From Aquanectria penicillioides (lineage: Eukaryota > Ascomycota > Sordariomycetes > Hypocreales > Nectriaceae), in the NCBI GenBank assembly GCA_003415625.1, contig PYIU01000003.1:3534001-3598000 (forward strand): a DNA stretch of 64,000 nucleotides, in the 5' to 3' direction. A program made the position numbers and the translations under genes. The notes below the pieces were generated by a model that did not search any database, had not been told where the DNA came from, and saw only the letters and a program-made list of their open reading frames with translations. Shown here one piece after another: positions 8,816 to 20,700 of this stretch; positions within the stretch are counted from its first letter, which is position 1, and every line of letters starts with the position of its first letter.

Positions 8816-11056
8816 CTATCGCCGCCGGGGAGCAGCAATGGCCGAAGCGGGTCGGTTCATGGCATCATAGGCAGGTGCCGATACCGTCGACTCCATCATC
8901 GTCTTTCGTCGCTTCAGATCGAGATTGCCCATAGAACCGGGGCCACCGCTGCCAGGTCTGGGCAGCTCGTCGTCGTCATCGCGACCACGCTTGAGCACGC
9001 CACCAGCTCCGTTCATGACAGGAGGCTGGGTTGCGTAGCCATTGGGCAGACCAGACATGTCAGCCGAGGGGGCATACACGTCATTTCCAGGTGCGCCGTT
9101 AGCTGTTCCGCGGTCGTTGCTCATTACATTATAGAGATTGCTCGTGGTCTGCTGAACGCGAGGGGGCGTGTTATATCCGGGTTGCTGGGGATAATAGGGC
9201 TGGGTAGGAGCGGTGGTGCGAGGGGTTGCTCGCCCAGAAGGAGCAGGGTGGTTGGGCGAGCCGGTCATGTCAGCCGACAAGTTGGCGTCGTTAGCAAGCG
9301 CACCAACCCCGGGGGCGGTGTAGTTATAGTTGTTGCGGCCGCCATCATAAGCGCCGCTATCATGAGTATACTCAGCCTCGTGCTCATGGTCATTCTCATC
9401 ATCACCAGTCTGAGGCTGGGTGGTCTGGTCAGAGTTGATGAGGCCGTTGGGAGGCTTAGTGTCTTGCTGCTCTCCAGACGGTCCAGAAACTGAGGGCCTA
9501 CTTGAGGGAGGGGCCATCTCGTTCTTAGGATACGGGTTGGCCTGGCTATACATCCGATCCTGCGGATTGGCGCTAGAGGTCTGGTAGGGAGACTGTTGGG
9601 ACGACTGGGTGCTGTACATCGGTCGGGAGCTGTCGTATTGTTGCGCCCCCGAGGGGTAGGACTGCATGCTCTGGATAGAGGAGCCGGGCGGTGTGGTAGC
9701 TGGGGTAGTTGGCATTGAGCGCGCGTTGTTAAGACCGGTGTCAATCGTCATTGGGTTGGTACCTTGAGGCCCGCTCATTCCTTGTCCTTGCCAATTGAAG
9801 CTCTCCGAGGTTCCCATGCTTCCCATCACGCTAGAGGCGCTGGTAGGAGGGGTGGGGAACGTATGCGCGCGATCTAGTGATGGTCGACCCATGTTGTTGT
9901 GCGAGGGCAGAGAAGGCTGAGGACCTGGGAGGGCCATGGTGGGGTGGTGCTGGCCTATTGAGGGCAGTCCAGGAGGCGCGGGGTTTCGCATCTGGTTCTG
10001 CTCTTGCTTGCGTCGTTCAGCGGCGGCCATGACTTGGGTGGTTCGGCTCTGGTTGGTTGGGTGGTAGAGCAGAGCACCAATGTTGTGAACGAACAACGGG
10101 TAGAGCAACTCGGTAATCTTCTCCTTGTTCGCAAAATCAAGTGCGCGATCATAAGGAATCCTTTGTCTCGGTTAGTAACCCCAGTTGATGTCTCAAGAGT
10201 CGGGAGAGCATACCAGACACCCTTCAAATGCATGGGGCCAATTTTGACGACATGTCGGACTTTTTCACTCTTCAAGATACCGTCTCGTCGACCACGGGTC
10301 ATGCCGGCGACGTTCAAAAGCTTTGTTCCGTTAATCATGTGGTTATCTGGAGTCGAGTCAGCCCAAGCTCAAAACATTCATTTTTTTTTTCAAGAATGCT
10401 TACCCTCACGTCGAGCAACACAAATACCTCGAGCCTCAACCTGGAAGCAAAGACTTCCTTCATCCTCCCACAGCGTGGCTGTCACCCGGGGTTTCATGCC
10501 CGGGGGGGCTGCTGACCTGTGGTGTCAAACCCCTGGTAGCCGCTCTGCATAGCGCCCTGGGAAACACCGGGCAGAGGAAGCACGTTCTGAGCTCCCATGG
10601 GGTTTGACACTGAAGGAGGGGCAGTAGGAGGCGAGGTCAGGCCATTGGCATAGCCGTACTGGCTATATGGGGCGGGGTGGTATATTGAGCAGGGCCAGGC
10701 TGCAACAGAGGCGGCTGGTGTTGGCCGTAGTGGCTCATTGTGCCGGAGGTGACTGTTTGGGGCGCGGGGGGCTGTCCCGTAGACATATGCTGAGGATAGT
10801 ACATCTCCGCACCGGGTTGGTTCATGGCGTCGTAACTGGTAATAGTGGTTGAAGGACCAGTGATGGCGTTGGCGGGCAGAGTGGGAGAGGGAGTCTTGGG
10901 TCCGTTGGAGGAAGCGGCCGAGGTGAAGGAGGACTGAGAGCCCGTGTGCGAGCCGTTGGAGGACGCGATGGAGCTGACCCGAGGCGACGAAGTACCAGAA
11001 GAGTAGGCCTGGCCCGGCGGAGGAAGAGGCAGAGAGGGCAATCTCTCGCTACTCAT
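8816..11056 (-). CDS. stuA: APSES-domain developmental regulator StuA (two apparent 1-base frameshifts)
   Basis: Exons on the minus strand: 10404-11056, 10214-10346 and 8816-10160. Introns are 10347-10403 and 10161-10213. The APSES DNA-binding domain spans the three exons: [19 protein letters not shown], then [20 protein letters not shown] and [16 protein letters not shown], then [13 protein letters not shown] and [18 protein letters not shown]. The C-terminal part has the StuA-typical [19 protein letters not shown] block and a bipartite nuclear signal (KRGR...KRRK). StuA-family factors bind WCGCGWNM sites and control conidiophore and sexual development. Exon 1 is out of frame at two G runs of the + strand (about 10669-10677 and 10502-10508). 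One extra base at each restores QYGYANGL and [10 protein letters not shown] and gives 710 residues. The start is uncertain: 11056 gives MSSERLPS, 10825 gives MNQPGAEM (633 residues), and the frame stays open to about 11200 with no ATG. Identity is very sure; the breaks are probably sequence errors. Confidence 0.95.
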
Positions 11057-11609
11057 ATACAAGGGACGCTGGGCGGCGTGGGGGTTGAAGTACGGTACGT
11101 CGGACGGACCCCGGGTCTGCACTTGTGAGATCGACGGCAAATCCAGCTTTCCGGTGTTTCCTAGATCCTGAAGGAGGACGGATCTGGGCCGACCTCAAGG
11201 ACAGGCTGCGCTACCAGGCGACTGGAGGCGCGAGCGGTTTTGTTTCGTGTCCAAGCGAGGACAGCGATAACGTGGCTAGGGCAATTGGGCAAACGAGGGA
11301 AGCTCGCGAAAAGGGCTAAAGAGCAAAGAACTCTGGAATACTGTAAGACCTGGAGTAACCACTGTTTCTTCTTTTTTTCGTCGATGGAGATGCTTCAAGA
11401 CCTTGGGATGTTTTGGAAATGGCTGCAAGGCGGACTCGTTCAGAGGCGTGCTAATCGTAACAGGGCATCAAAAAAATTCAATCGTCTCAATCGTGACATC
11501 CAACGAGGGTTGGAGTGAGAAAGGCCAAAAGCGAGTGCCAGCGCAAGAGTCAATGCAAAGAAGGACGACTGGCAGAAGCGATGGACGAGGGTGAGAGACA
11601 ACCACGAGG

Positions 11610-11637
11610 GTCAGGCGTCAGGCGTCAGGCGTTAGGC
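11610..11637. repeat. Heptanucleotide repeat GTCAGGC x3 + GTTAGGC
   Basis: Four consecutive 7-bp units; the last differs by one C-to-T change. Confidence 0.95.
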
Positions 11638-12397
11638 GTGGTAGATAAGAGCGATGGCAGCAGCGTCGAAGCCTGTGCGTGTGCGTGTGGCCGCGAAGGA
11701 GGAAAAGCGAGAAGGGGAAGGAGATGATGATAAAAAGAAGTGGGAGGAGGGGTTGAGTCGTTTGGGATGGAAGGTCGGGACGAACAGTCGCATGCAAACA
11801 GCTGCCGATGTTTGGGGGACTTGACTTGTCTTTGTCTTGTCTTCTCTGGAGTCGGGGGTGGTCACCCGCTACTGCAATGCAGAAGGATTAGCTGCGTTGG
11901 AGATCGGGGCGGCGGAGGGGGACAAGGGACGTTGGGATGTTGCGCAGAGGCAGAAGAATGAAGAGGTGTGAATCATGCGAGAGAAGAAGAAGAAGAGGAG
12001 GAAGAAGAGGAAGCACAGGCTCGACACTACTTACCTTCCTCGCGAACCTCAGGGTCGGGGGACAAGGGAAAAATGAGGAGGTCGGTGGAGTCGTGAAGAC
12101 GGAAGAAAAGTCGAAGAAGGACCTCTCTGGGGAAGGTTTTCTTTTTGGCGGTGGTGGTCAGTGGTGGTGGTGGTGGTGGTGAGAGGAGGCAGGTAAGTAC
12201 GGGTACGGTACGTAGTGGTCAACGGGTCCCGCAGTTGCAGGGAACGACTGGTAGGGTGAGGCTAGGCAGGGTTAGGGGGAGTGCGAGAGGGAGTTAGGGG
12301 AGTGGGAGGCCGAAGAAAGAGGAGTCTGATTAAGAAGATGGAGGGAGTTGAGGGCGATGAGGAGAGGAGGAGGAGGAGGGTAGGGCCCACAGCCCAC

Positions 12398-12398
<1 letters not shown>

Positions 12399-12433
<35 letters not shown>
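12399..12433. repeat. Heptanucleotide repeat GGTCCAC x5
   Basis: Five exact 7-bp copies, preceded by degenerate relatives (GGCCCAC, AGCCCAC) from about 12384. Related heptads occur at 14985-15026 and 62747-62781. Confidence 0.95.
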
Positions 12434-12436
<3 letters not shown>

Positions 12437-13763
12437 AGGGAGGTGGAACAGAGCAGACAGGGGAAGGGCGAAAGGGAAGAAGGGGAGACAAGAAACTTGT
12501 CGAGGTACATTGACTTTGAAGCCCGTGGGCCTCGTTGTTTCTGCTTCTATGTCTCGTCGTGGTTCTTTGGCGCGCCTCTCACTCCTGTCTCTTGTGTTGC
12601 TTTCCCAGCTTTCTCGATTCAGATACCCGCCGTGAGTTGACCAGGTTCCGCGGCCGAGGGTTTTTGATTCTGGGTCGGCTTGACTTTTTTTTTTCTTGGC
12701 CGGGGCCAAAGACTCAGCAAGACTCGAGGAACCCGAATAGACACGCCCCCAATGTTCCGATTCCCTTGAATCCCGTCTATGCCCCCCCCCCTCTCCTTGT
12801 GAGATGACTCCTTCATTGTTATTATCATTATTATCTTTTTTTTTTCTTTTGGCCTTTCGTTTTGCCATATTATCCTTGGCGACCATGGCTCTAGACCAGA
12901 CGCCCTGGTGAGCGCCGGCGAGTCCAACAAGGACAAACAATCCCGTACCTACAGTAGCCCACCCACCTAACTACCTAGCTGGTTTCCCTGTTCAACTTTG
13001 TCTCTGTTCTAGCGTTTCGTCGGATAGACTCGAGCAACAGCCCAGGACTGCCCCAAGAGCCAAGACCAAAAGATGGATCAGGACCTTTAGCTTGGCCATG
13101 CGTCTCGTCTCTACCGTCTCTCTTCCTCTTGCCCCCCATCCCCCCGGCGTAGAGATCCACAGTTGGGCGCGCACTGCTCGCTCTCTTGTCAGCGCACGAG
13201 CCAGGGTCAACTTGGCGCTCACTTTTCGGTGGGAGAGGGAGGGTCTGAATGGGCTGGGAGAACCAAAGAGCTTTCGTGGATGCGAAGGTGGGTGGTGCCG
13301 TGGGCGTGTCGACAGGGGGTCTTCCAGCGGGGTGGGTGGAACACACGGTCGTACCAGGCGGCGGGGAGGGGCAGACGTGCAGAGGTGATCATGGGGGGTC
13401 GATGGACATGAGCAATGGTCAATGGCACCTGGCGGACGCTGGCGCTCGCTGCTGGCCGGGCGGCGTTGGCGGCGTGGCCCCTGAGGTGTAGGCCCGTACT
13501 GTGCTGTAGGGGGGCCGTTGGGGAAGGGCCGGGGGAGGATCTGATGGCCAGAGACCACTATAGAGCGCTACCAGAGCCACTGGATCACCACTGGACCACC
13601 GCTGGGCCACAGGGCGCAGGGGAGGTTGAATGGGAGGGTCAGTGAACCGGGGGGTTGCTCGACGGGGGGTGGGCGGGAGCGATGGATGCTGCCCTCTTTT
13701 TTTGCTCTCTGGCCCCGGTTGCTCCGCTCACTCGCGCCAGCACTTCAACAGCACACCTCCTCC

Positions 13764-13791
13764 CCAGTACCCAGTACCCAGTACCCAGTGC
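13764..13791. repeat. Heptanucleotide repeat CCAGTAC x3 + CCAGTGC
   Basis: Four consecutive 7-bp units, the last with one substitution. Confidence 0.95.
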
Positions 13792-13928
13792 ATGCCACGC
13801 GCTACTTGGGCCTGTGTGGTGGGCTGGGGCTGGAAGCTGGGGCTGGGGTTGGCGGTTGGTGACTTGTTTTTTGCTTTTTTTTGGGTGGCCCTTGGGCTGG
13901 CCCTGCTTTTGCTCGGCGTCTCGCGGGT

Positions 13929-14100
13929 GCGGGAGGTTGCGTTGCGTTGCGTTGTGTGTTGCGTTGTGTTGTGTTGTGTTGGGTTAGGTTGGGATGGGAT
14001 GTTGTGTGTCGTGTCGTGTCGTGTCGTGTGTGTGTCTATAGGTGTGTGTTGTGCTGTTGTGTTGTGCTGTGTTGTGTTGTGTTGTATCGTGTCGTTTGTT
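13929..14100. repeat. GT-rich low-complexity block (GTTGY/GTGTC pentamers)
   Basis: An imperfect run of GTTGC, GTTGT and GTGTC-type pentamers, interrupted near 13980-14000. It is purely repetitive and non-coding. Confidence 0.85.
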
Positions 14101-14984
14101 GCTTCCACGCCTTCTTCCCTTTCCCCTCACTCAAAAGGCGCCATACCTAGTCCTCCAACCGTAAGTCGTGAAGTTTCCAGCTTCCCCTCTCATATTGCGG
14201 CACGGCACTGTGCTAGCTCAAGATTGGGTACCTGGTACGCCTCCCGGGTCCCTTTGGCCACCACTACTACCATTACCGCCACCACTGCCCGTCCGCCTCA
14301 CGACTACCACTTCGTACTTCACTACACGAGCCATACAAGGTTTCGCGCCTCGGGTTCCATTCACTTTCCTTGGTCCCTGGTAGTCTCTTCTGATTGCTTC
14401 AACGTTTGCGATTCCCAAGGCCAACGGCGCGCCAAACTACAGCCAGGACCTGGTTACGCGTACAGTACCATACAGTATGCGACACACTTCCTAAACAAGA
14501 AACTCAATGGGCGCAAGAGTCTGGTACAACTACCGAAACTTCGTTGCAAAGAAGGATTTGATACTAGAAAAAAATGGGAACTAGGAACTGGGGACCAAAG
14601 ACCGGGCTGAAGACTGGGAGCCGCCCTTGCTTGCTTGGGTTTATCTTCCACCGTAGCGTTGTGAGGAGGGGCTGTGCCCTGGTTTGGCTTGCCGACAACT
14701 TGGTACCGACCGAGAGACCATGGCGCTCGCCTCCTCCAAGCTCCGAGCTTTGAGCTTCAAGGGAGGCAAGGAAGCAAAGGGGGAGAGAGAAAAAAAACTC
14801 AGTTGATGGGCAATGGTGCTTCCCGTCTCCAGAACCGGGCTCCCCCCCTTGTTTCTGTCCGTCACCGCCAGCCACCTCTTGCTTGAGATGGATGACTGAG
14901 CGAATATCCAACAACCCCGGTCGTTGGATCTCGGGCGCAATCGTGCGAGCCGGCGCCCGCTGGTGCGGAGTGCCCTTGACCCTT

Positions 14985-15026
14985 GGCCCATGGTCCGTGG
15001 CCCGTAGTCCGTGGCATTTGGCCTTT
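14985..15026. repeat. Degenerate heptad array, GGYCCRT type
   Basis: Six consecutive 7-bp units: GGCCCAT, GGTCCGT, GGCCCGT, AGTCCGT, GGCATTT and GGCCTTT. The first four resemble the GGTCCAC unit at 12399-12433. Confidence 0.75.
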
Positions 15027-17700
15027 CTGGGATGGGCCTCTTGAGTTTTTGGTCGACGTTTCGCTTCCCGAAGACTCCGGATTGCCTGGACCGGGTTGCC
15101 AACGAAACATGGCCGTCGCTGATGGCGCTGCTGGTGTAGTTCTTTGGATTGCGTCTTCGGTTAAGGCGCTGTCGCCGAGTTGAGCGCGGCCATTACAACC
15201 CACCATCTGCTTAGCCTCTTCTTGTCTGTGGTAATGGCCCTCGGATCAGACTTTCGGTCAACATCCATGGTCCTATTTGCTAATGGTCTTTCCGCCCCCA
15301 TCATGCCTATCGGACCCCCGTGGCTGGGCTGGTCCGCGAGCAAAACCTCGCACAACGGAACCAAGTGGACACAGTGCCAACGCGCCAACACGCCAGCAAC
15401 TAGTTTCTTGCGGAAAGGCTCTATTTCCGATGCCCATGGGCCCTTTGGGTGACCCGGCGGCACGCCGTGGCGGTCTCGATGGACCACTCGCGGCGAGCCA
15501 TGTCTCACTTGCTACCGCCAGCTGTTTGTCTGTCGCTCATCGCCCATTGTGTGTCCTCCTCAACAGAGACTCGGCCAATCATGCACCTCCAACGGCAAGG
15601 GGAGGATCGTCGATGCCCAGGGCTGCCCTGCGACCCGACTTCTCCATCCTTTCTTTCTCCGGTCTTGGTGTGTTTCTTTCTTTAGGAGTCATGGGAGCCC
15701 CTTCTCTCCCCTCCAGCCAACCTACCGTACATCTAGCTTTCGCAGAGACATGGACGAGGTTGAGTCTGTTGGATTGCCAATACTCGGCACCCGTCAGCCA
15801 CCCGACTTCGGTTCTAAGACATGGCATGACAGGTACCTATCTACGTACCCTACTGGCCTACCTCTTAGACACAATACCCAGCCAGTGAGCCAACATGTCC
15901 CTCCCAGCCCAGGCGTGTGCTCATGATTGTACCCCCCTGTCCTTCGCTCTCCCCGTCATTACCCTGAATTTGAATCTCAACCGCATCCCGCATCAACCAC
16001 CTTGGACAAGAAGGAAAAAATCAAGGAGTGGCGGTGCTCTGCACTCTTTGGCTCATTGCGGGTTAAACAGGGGCAGACAGAGTTTGGTAGATTTTCCGTC
16101 TTCGGCCAGTCAGACTCTCTTACCGAATGATGTTGGTATTGCAATTGTGTTTGACCAACCTCGGGCACAATGCACCATCCAACTACCGAGGCGGCCCATC
16201 GCATCCATCTCGGGACGTCTGGCCCATAACTGTACCTTAATCTCCTGTTCAGACAAATTTCTGGCATGTTTGTAAATGAGCATCTGTTTGGAGGGTTGTC
16301 GCTTCGGACCACAGTGCTATTTGGGTCGTTGTCCTGCGAAAGTATGCGGCGTTGGTGGTTGACGGCCTCGCCACGTCGGGCAACTAGTTAATCGCGGCAC
16401 AGTTGATTGCTTGCTAGGGGGTGTTGAATTGGTGGGCCCTCTTCGGCACGGCGGCCGCTGACCGACTTCGCACGTCTTCGGCCGAGGCTGTTGGAGAGTT
16501 TAGGTACGAGGAGTTTTGACCGAGGTGTTTGCGATCTCATGGGCTTCGTAGGTCGGCAAGCTTTGGCCATCCCCTGGTACGGTCAAACTTCAGGTACAGA
16601 TGCCAAAGATAATTATAATAAGCTTTGGCAGATCTCATGCTTCCCATCTAGCATAGCATGGCATGCCTCCGTCGCCTGCCCTGCGCACGCACCGTTGGCC
16701 GGGTATGCAAGGTGCATAAGGTGCCACCAGGCTATGTGACAGGGCCTCTTGTGCATGTGCAATGCGCAATGCATAGGCAAGTAGACGGGCGATGTGCATC
16801 GATGTATGTGGGATGCCCTTCAATGGGGGGGAGTACTCCGTACCTTGCTGAAAATAGGCACTGAGCACACTGGCCAAGCGCCTCCAGACGCGACGTTGAT
16901 GTTGTAAGACAACGCAACCAATATTGCTCCCTCCCAAGCTGCTCCACTGGATCCTGAAGCTTCCGCCAGTCGCTCGCTCCCGCTGACGAAGCTTTGGAGA
17001 ACAATAGACTCCGCAAAAACAAAACTGCATGTCTTCCTCTCATAGTGCAAAACTCACATGCCTCCCCCACTCAAGCCTCCATTGTTAGGGAATTGGCTAC
17101 CTACCTGTTTCGGCGACAAGGTTTCTCGCCACCCCAGACCCCAGAGACGAGGATCTCATATATCTGAAAATCATATCCGTACAGGGAGTTCATGTAGTGC
17201 GAGATGGATCGCGGATGCGTTCAAGGGATACGGCACACACGGGGCATGGGGTTTGCAATCCAACATAAAATTTGCTACCGTTGTTGTTCAGTATTCTTGC
17301 ATCATGTCGCAGAGCAGAGAGCCAACAATACCGTGTTGGCTCAACCCAAAGTAGAAAAGAGGTTGGTGGCTCCCTATCCCCGCAAGCCTCGTGTGGCCCA
17401 GCTCCCCGGGTCCCCCAGCTCCAATATCCCAGTATCACAAAACCCTTGTCTTCTGTGACTGCCTGATCAAGCCAACGGGTGCTGCGAGATTACGACGCCA
17501 TCTCCTCCTGTCAATCTCAGCCGACGAAATTCGGGCTGTTGCCAGCCACCAGACTTTCATCTACCAAAAAAAATAATTTTTGAGGGAATGGTGGTGATAG
17601 AGGATGGGGGCAAACCTGCCTAACATCGTCACGGCGGGAGCTAAGGCGAGACTATGTCATCTAGTCAGCCCCAGAGGCCAGAGAGGGGTGGAGGGCTCAT

Positions 17701-20700
17701 TACAGCCCCCCAACATGATCTAAAGACAGACTGCTACGACAAACGAAGTACCAAGTTACGTAGGTGAGGAGAAAGTGACATCGCGCCGAGGGGCATGGAT
17801 TACACGATTGTGGGCAGTGCCGTACTGAGGGCCGTGCTCGACAAGGTGGCATGGGATCAATCAGATCTGGCATTGCGCATCTCGTCAACGAAACAGGCAC
17901 GCTTCTGTCGCAAATCGCATTCTCACAAGGACGGCCGGGCAGAGAGTCCGGATGTGGCCCCGTCGGGGCCTTGTCAAATCGTCAACACCGGGGGTCCGGG
18001 GCGCGCATCACCGTCCCGTGCCACTCCAGTAGAGACAGGCCCTCTGAGCAAGCGTGCAGAAGCTCCGCCGTGGAGCCCATGTGCCATGTACGAAGTATGT
18101 CCAATGCAAGATTCCGCTTGAACTAAAGCACCCTTCGCCATCCGGCCGAGTGTTAACCCTGGAGGCCGGAAGAAAAGGAAACATTTCTTGCTAACAAAAG
18201 AAACAACTCGCAAGCTCATCCGAGAGGGCGATGAGATAGAGGCGAGAATGTACGATAATGTTACTACCGTGAAAAGAGGGGTCCCTCCTCAGCTAGGAAC
18301 CAAATGAGCCAAATTCCCCGTCACCCTTGCCACTCACTCGGAGTTTGACGGAGTATTGAGTTTTCGATAACAAGAAAAAGTAACCAACTCTTACGATGAC
18401 TCCACACTCACAGGCAAAAAGGTCACACACATCAATGGTGATGACGGTTGTGCAAAAAGGCTACTGCTAGGCTAGGTGATTCGTCTTGGTTAACGCAGGT
18501 ACCCACGAGTGGCTCCCAGACAGAGTTAAAAAATGAAATGAAAAAAAAATTGAAAAAGAAATTCGCAATGGGGTTTTAACGCCCCATCCGCGGTCCTCAA
18601 TAGAATGTTCGACGCTTGGGCACTATCTAGGATGTTTTTGCGCACTGCGTCGTCTGGAAACTTCTCATGCTGCTTCCCACACTTGCTTTTTCTAAAAACA
18701 AAAAAGAGGAGTCCTTCCAACCCGCCATCTTTTCCACTGCCACCCCACAAAACTCTCACACCAAGTGAAGAAGCTGTCCAGTCCAAGTGGGAACGCATCC
18801 TCGTCAGCTGAATCTCGCAAGTCTGTCCAGGAATGGCCAGTCCCGGGTGCGTCGACACCGACCGGGGGTCAAGGCAGGGAACACGCGCACTGTGGCAGGC
18901 AAGCGCTGCTCAGTGAGAAAGTACCGGTACTTCGCACCGAAAACCCCGACTGTGTCCTATCCGATCCTGGCCCAATGTCGCCTCACCCTCACTCTCTTGG
19001 CTCCTCTCCACCTTCACGTAACTAGTTACCGACCGATCACGACCACCACCGGCGTGTTCTCCTCCATCCCTCCCCTCAGCCTCCAGGGATGACAATGTTG
19101 GCAATCGACCGGATTGACGAGCTAGACCAGGATATAGAGCAAGAGCGTTTTTTTTTGTTCTTCATTCTCAAACGGACCCAGATAATGATGGGGTGCATGG
19201 CAGTCCCTTCCGTGGGACACGGGACACGGAATTGCACTGGGCCTTTGGAAGCTGGCACAATCGCAGAACAGCGTCTGACCATCAGCCCAGTCCCGCGTCG
19301 GTTCAGCATCGCTATCGAGATCAGGCGCTCCCTTCAGCCAACTGGAGCGCCCGCCGTGTCTTGCGTGTCGGAAGGGCTTGACAGCTGGCCGCCCCCGACT
19401 GGCTGTTACGGGTCGCCCAGCACGTTTCAACGGGGGACACATGGCCAGCCACATTGTCAACCCGAGCCCTCGACGAGCCTCTTTCTACCCTCGATCTAGG
19501 CTTCTTGTCTCACTCGGGATGGGCCATCATGACACAAGCGTCTTGGGGCGAGACAAGAGCCCCGGCTCAGGTCCGGCCCAGCCCAGCCTCCCCGTCCTTT
19601 GTCGCCGTCGTCCAAGTCCAAGTTTGCCCCGCTTCGTCGGTTGGGGTTTCCTGTCCGTCTCACAACCCGTGGTCCCATGATGGCCGGATTTGCCCGCTTG
19701 GCTTGTTCTATCGGGCATGGTTCTCTCACAACGCGGAACCCAGGCCAGAAGGGAAGAAACATTTGCTTTTTTTTTTTCAACCGCCATCGTACCATAGGAT
19801 TCAACTCGCTCGTCGCTAGCCCGCGACCGTGACACCCAGCCTCGTCATTGTACATGGCGACTGTACCCGTAGTCGGCTCGTGGCGCCCTGGACAAGCAAC
19901 TACCCGGATCCCCGAGATGCGTTGCCGCGCGCCATATGCCGCCGATTCTTTTTTTTTTGGTCGTCTTCGATCAATGCCCCGTCCAGCGTGGTTAGGTCAA
20001 TAGGATTCCGAGAGCCTCATCCATTCTGCACGTCATGCGTTGTGAGCAAGGTACCGGGGCCATGGCAATTCAGTCTACCTGCTGAATTGATTCCGATTGT
20101 AAGACTTGCAACCCCCAGCAAGTTTCCTTGGCCGTTTATTTCCGCACTCTAACTTCCAGGACTCAACAAACCCAATCTAGGTATCAGGCAATTGGTTACG
20201 TAGCAATCATCGGTCGAACGGGCGGGCTCTTGCTTTCATCCGTTCGAATTTGTTAGAAATATCGAGAGTTCAATTTTCATCTTACTTGACGACGCCACCT
20301 AATTTAGAACGCCATTTCGACAAACAAGCAAACCGATTGCAAATGCTAGTCGGTAGCCGTTTACTACGCGGTGAGGTGATTGAGGCAATCGCTCTAATCT
20401 GATCCGAAGGTAAAGTCGTGGCGGAAACCCCGGATGCTAAGAGCACAAGACAACCAACAACTTGAGAGCCTCAAAATGTAACACACGTGACAACAAAAAT
20501 TCACAAATTCACGCCTCAGCTTAGGCCCAACCCTAAAGTCCCATCGACTACAACCTCGGGTGAGATAATCTATTTTTTTTTCTCGCTCAGCAACAACCTA
20601 GTATGTCTCACAGTCTTTGTGAGCGAGGAACAACCCGGATACGAAACACATTCATCCCAAAGCCCTAACTCGCCGGGATCTAGGCACGAGTTTGCTTTGA

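Larger units (their letters stand above)
11057..12520 (-). other. stuA leader/promoter region, GA-rich on + strand
   Basis: The minus strand is strongly CT-rich at 11950-12030 and 12280-12390, as expected for a fungal leader or promoter. The stuA reading frame stays open without an ATG to about 11200. A possible splice acceptor (CTTCAG, exon edge 11167) hints at a spliced upstream leader exon, although the branch site is weak. Two heptanucleotide arrays lie here (11610-11637 and 12399-12433). No independent gene is seen. Confidence 0.5.
12521..17700. other. Gene-free stretch, part 1
   Basis: I find no open frame with recognisable protein character, no convincing exon-intron chain and no RNA gene. 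Contents are heptad repeats at 13764-13791 and 14985-15026, a GTTGY-type low-complexity block at 13929-14100, and a TACTCCGTA motif at 16834-16842. The base composition looks like ordinary intergenic DNA, without the extreme AT bias of RIP-mutated transposons. Confidence 0.5.

Noticed and set aside
8816..11056. stuA, UBC12, chs and the BRCT gene as pseudogenes
   Set aside because: Splice sites, catalytic residues and reading frames elsewhere are intact, and all breaks are single-base G-run losses, so sequence error is the better explanation.
12270..12302. Two TTAGGG hexamers resembling telomere repeats
   Set aside because: They are not tandem and sit within general G-rich sequence.
13630..14610. 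Plus-strand 326-codon open frame
   Set aside because: Much of it is the GTTGY low-complexity block giving Cys/Val-rich nonsense, and an equally open antisense frame exists.
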